From assembly GCA_002409995.1 (NCBI GenBank), contig DHOR01000021.1, positions 1 to 12,689 of the forward strand: a stretch of 12,689 nucleotides of DNA, read 5' to 3'. The notes under the pieces are model-generated. The model saw nothing but the letters and a program-made list of their open reading frames with translations, was not told the origin of the DNA and did no database searches. Source of the stretch: Hungatella sp. UBA5385. GTDB lineage: Bacteria; Bacillota; Clostridia; Lachnospirales; Lachnospiraceae. The position numbers were made by a program, and so were the translations under genes. Of the stretch, positions 12,646-12,689 are shown piece by piece. The first letter of the stretch is position 1; every line of letters starts with the position of its first letter.

Positions 12646-12689
12646 GAATTATTTGATTTGTATATATTGTTTGAACATTTAAAATTGGG

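Overview
The window looks like chromosome from a low-to-moderate GC gut Clostridium relative, most likely Lachnospiraceae (Blautia-like). This rests on strong Gram-positive Shine-Dalgarno sites, the cyclodeaminase-type cyclohydrolase plus FolD pair, a ThiT with an extra N-terminal helix, a full-length FloT-type flotillin, a Gram-positive-type ComEA and a WalR-like regulator. The genus is an inference. No rRNA, tRNA, CRISPR array, phage gene or transposase gene was seen.

Layout. 1-185: leader with a possible upstream terminator and a promoter. 186-1667: one-carbon module, FchA-like methenyl-THF cyclohydrolase and FolD; this FolD lacks the Lys and Gln needed for cyclohydrolase activity, so the two genes probably split the work. 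A 17-bp triplicated repeat sits across the folD stop. 1831-3357: flotillin, ending at a bidirectional terminator shared with the convergent thiT (3458-4129, minus). thiT has a textbook promoter, a TPP riboswitch and a hairpin that pairs out its Shine-Dalgarno.

4270-5308 is the odd part. It holds a roughly 250-300 bp palindromic element (perfect 31-bp arms, a second 22-bp stem, two inner perfect hairpins). Outside it are two partial direct copies of its arm (block A) and of a second motif (block B), arranged A-B-gene-B-A around a small uncharacterised minus-strand gene (4695-5033) with its own promoter.

5309-5872 HD-domain hydrolase and 5971-6825 PHP phosphoesterase converge on a shared terminator. 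The PHP gene and an AraC-type regulator (7031-7939) diverge from overlapping promoters; three 21-bp repeats lie in the PHP leader. 8026-8451 is a YdcZ-type small DMT transporter.

8551-12645 is a co-directional run: ComEA (DNA-uptake receptor), an orphan OmpR/WalR-like response regulator, a GNAT acetyltransferase and a condensation-fold acyltransferase fused to a membrane domain. The last 44 bases hold nothing I can call. Several genes start further in than the longest reading frame allows; starts were chosen by Shine-Dalgarno position and by promoters overlapping the longer frames.
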